DNA of 64,000 nt from Halostagnicola sp. A-GB9-2 (GTDB lineage: Archaea > Halobacteriota > Halobacteria > Halobacteriales > Natrialbaceae): assembly GCF_030068615.1 (NCBI RefSeq), contig NZ_JASJOC010000013.1, forward strand, positions 28,182 to 92,181, given 5' to 3'. Every line of letters starts with the position of its first letter. The stretch's first letter is position 1. The translations under genes and the position numbers were made by a program. Below are positions 63,361 through 64,000 of this stretch, piece after piece. The notes under the pieces are model-generated. The model had not been told where the DNA came from. It did not search any database and saw only the letters and a list, made by a program, of their open reading frames with translations.

Positions 63361-63706
63361 TCACTCGTCCCGCCGTAGTCGCTCACGTCGTTGCTTGAAC
63401 TCTTCGTCCGAGATATCGCCGCGGGCGTAGGCGAGTCGGAGTTCCTCGAGAGCCGGGTCATCTTCGGTGCGAGTCGAGCGGACGATGGCCCTGTACACTA
63501 GGTAGCCGACGACGAGGAGCACCAGGAGGGGGACCCAGCCAACTAACCACCTTCCCGGGCCAGTCCACGCGCCATCATTCCACATGTGCCCGCCGCCCCA
63601 CATCCTCATCATCGGCCAAGGCGACAGCCATCAGGACCAGCGGGACGAGTGTGACGAGCACCGCGATGAACAATACCGTTCGGAGGAGCGTCGTGTCGTC
63701 GGCCAT
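63361..63706 (-). pseudogene. SHOCT-domain membrane protein with frameshift
   Basis: The start MADDTTLLRTVLFIAVLVTL is at 63706 in one frame. The rest (MMRMWGGGHMW, a membrane helix VPLLVLLVVGYLVYRAIV, and the SHOCT end LEELRLAYARGDISDEEFKQ) lies in a second frame entered near 63612. The family normally has LPMMxMWGGGHMW in one reading, so a one-base insertion (probable TTGCCG to TTGGCCG) explains the break. An internal ATG at 63612 could still yield an 83-residue protein with the SHOCT part. Confidence 0.72.
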
Positions 63707-63804
63707 ACGTGGCGATTCGACCGCCCTCATGATAAATTCCGGTCACAATTTCGACGCCGTCACAATATCGCTACGGTTCGAGACGCGACGGGCTGGGCCG
63801 GCAT

Positions 63805-64000
63805 TCAGGCCGGTGGGACGAGCATCACGTTTCCGTTCGCCTGTGCGACGAGATCCTCGGAGACGCTGCCGAGCAGCAGTCTACGAAGCCGACTGTGACC
63901 ACGCGAGCCGACGAGGATCGTCGTCGGGTCGACGGTGTCTTCGACGGCGAGGATTTCGTCTGCAGGATCGCCCTGTTGAACCTCGATTCGCGTCTCGATC
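63805..64000 (-). CDS. Universal stress protein (UspA), C-terminal part
   Basis: The minus-strand frame enters from the window edge and ends at a TGA at 63805-63807. Visible are VQQGDPADEIL, TILVGSRGHSRLRRLLLGSV and SEDLVAQANGNVMLV. The GxRGHSxxxxxxxGSVS pattern is the ATP-binding site of UspA proteins. The N-terminus lies outside the window. Confidence 0.88.
   Translation of the reverse strand, partial: IETRIEVQQGDPADEILAVEDTVDPTTILVGSRGHSRLRRLLLGSVSEDLVAQANGNVMLVPPA

Overview
The window reads as haloarchaeal DNA of the Natrialbales/Haloterrigena-Natrinema type. The proteins are acidic. There are archaellins, HalOD1, DUF7344, DUF7521 and SHOCT proteins, a PGF-CTERM surface protein, Tat-type exports, an Orc1/Cdc6 initiator and IS200/IS605, IS1595 and IS6 relics typical of halophilic archaea. 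No tRNA, rRNA or CRISPR array was recognised by eye.

The left two thirds (about 1-43.7 kb) are visibly lower in G+C and gene-sparse, as in haloarchaeal megaplasmids or integrated plasmids. From left to right they hold: a partial Tat-exported surface protein; a two-gene membrane/GTPase unit of unknown function (3.4-6.1 kb); two archaellin genes without motor genes; a divergent TFB-like protein lacking a zinc ribbon; a sugar-nucleotide pair (glmS plus a GlmU-like enzyme); two more cell-surface proteins; a MacB/LolD-like ABC exporter; an amidohydrolase with a MIP18-family partner; and a MoxR/DUF58/DUF4129/DUF4350/DUF1616 membrane cluster (25.8-34.8 kb). The gaps between these blocks are full of decayed transposons and short hairpins.

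At 36.6-43.2 kb lies a replication and partition module. An orc1/cdc6 gene is surrounded by seven copies of a 20-bp, partly palindromic iteron (core ATCGATAGAGG). It is followed by a parA-small partner operon with its own family of TACCTATTGTA-like repeats and a degenerate 9-bp tandem array, then a PAS histidine kinase bracketed by the same repeats. This is the strongest candidate for a little-described system in the window.

The right third (43.8-64 kb) has higher G+C and is a sulfur, metal and thiol-redox island. It contains a CoA-disulfide-reductase-like flavoprotein, DsrE, TusA, a rhodanese-persulfide dioxygenase fusion, a split YeeE/YedE transporter, a P1B-4-type metal ATPase, a Lpd/mycothione-reductase-like enzyme, SCO/TlpA/CcdA, DsbA, a cupredoxin, cysteine-bearing membrane proteins and a second DsrE. 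Seven genes here are interrupted by single-base frameshifts, small indels, in-frame stops or truncation (HalOD1, PiT transporter, two thioredoxins, ZIP, DUF2270, SHOCT). The island is therefore either decaying or the assembly has local errors.
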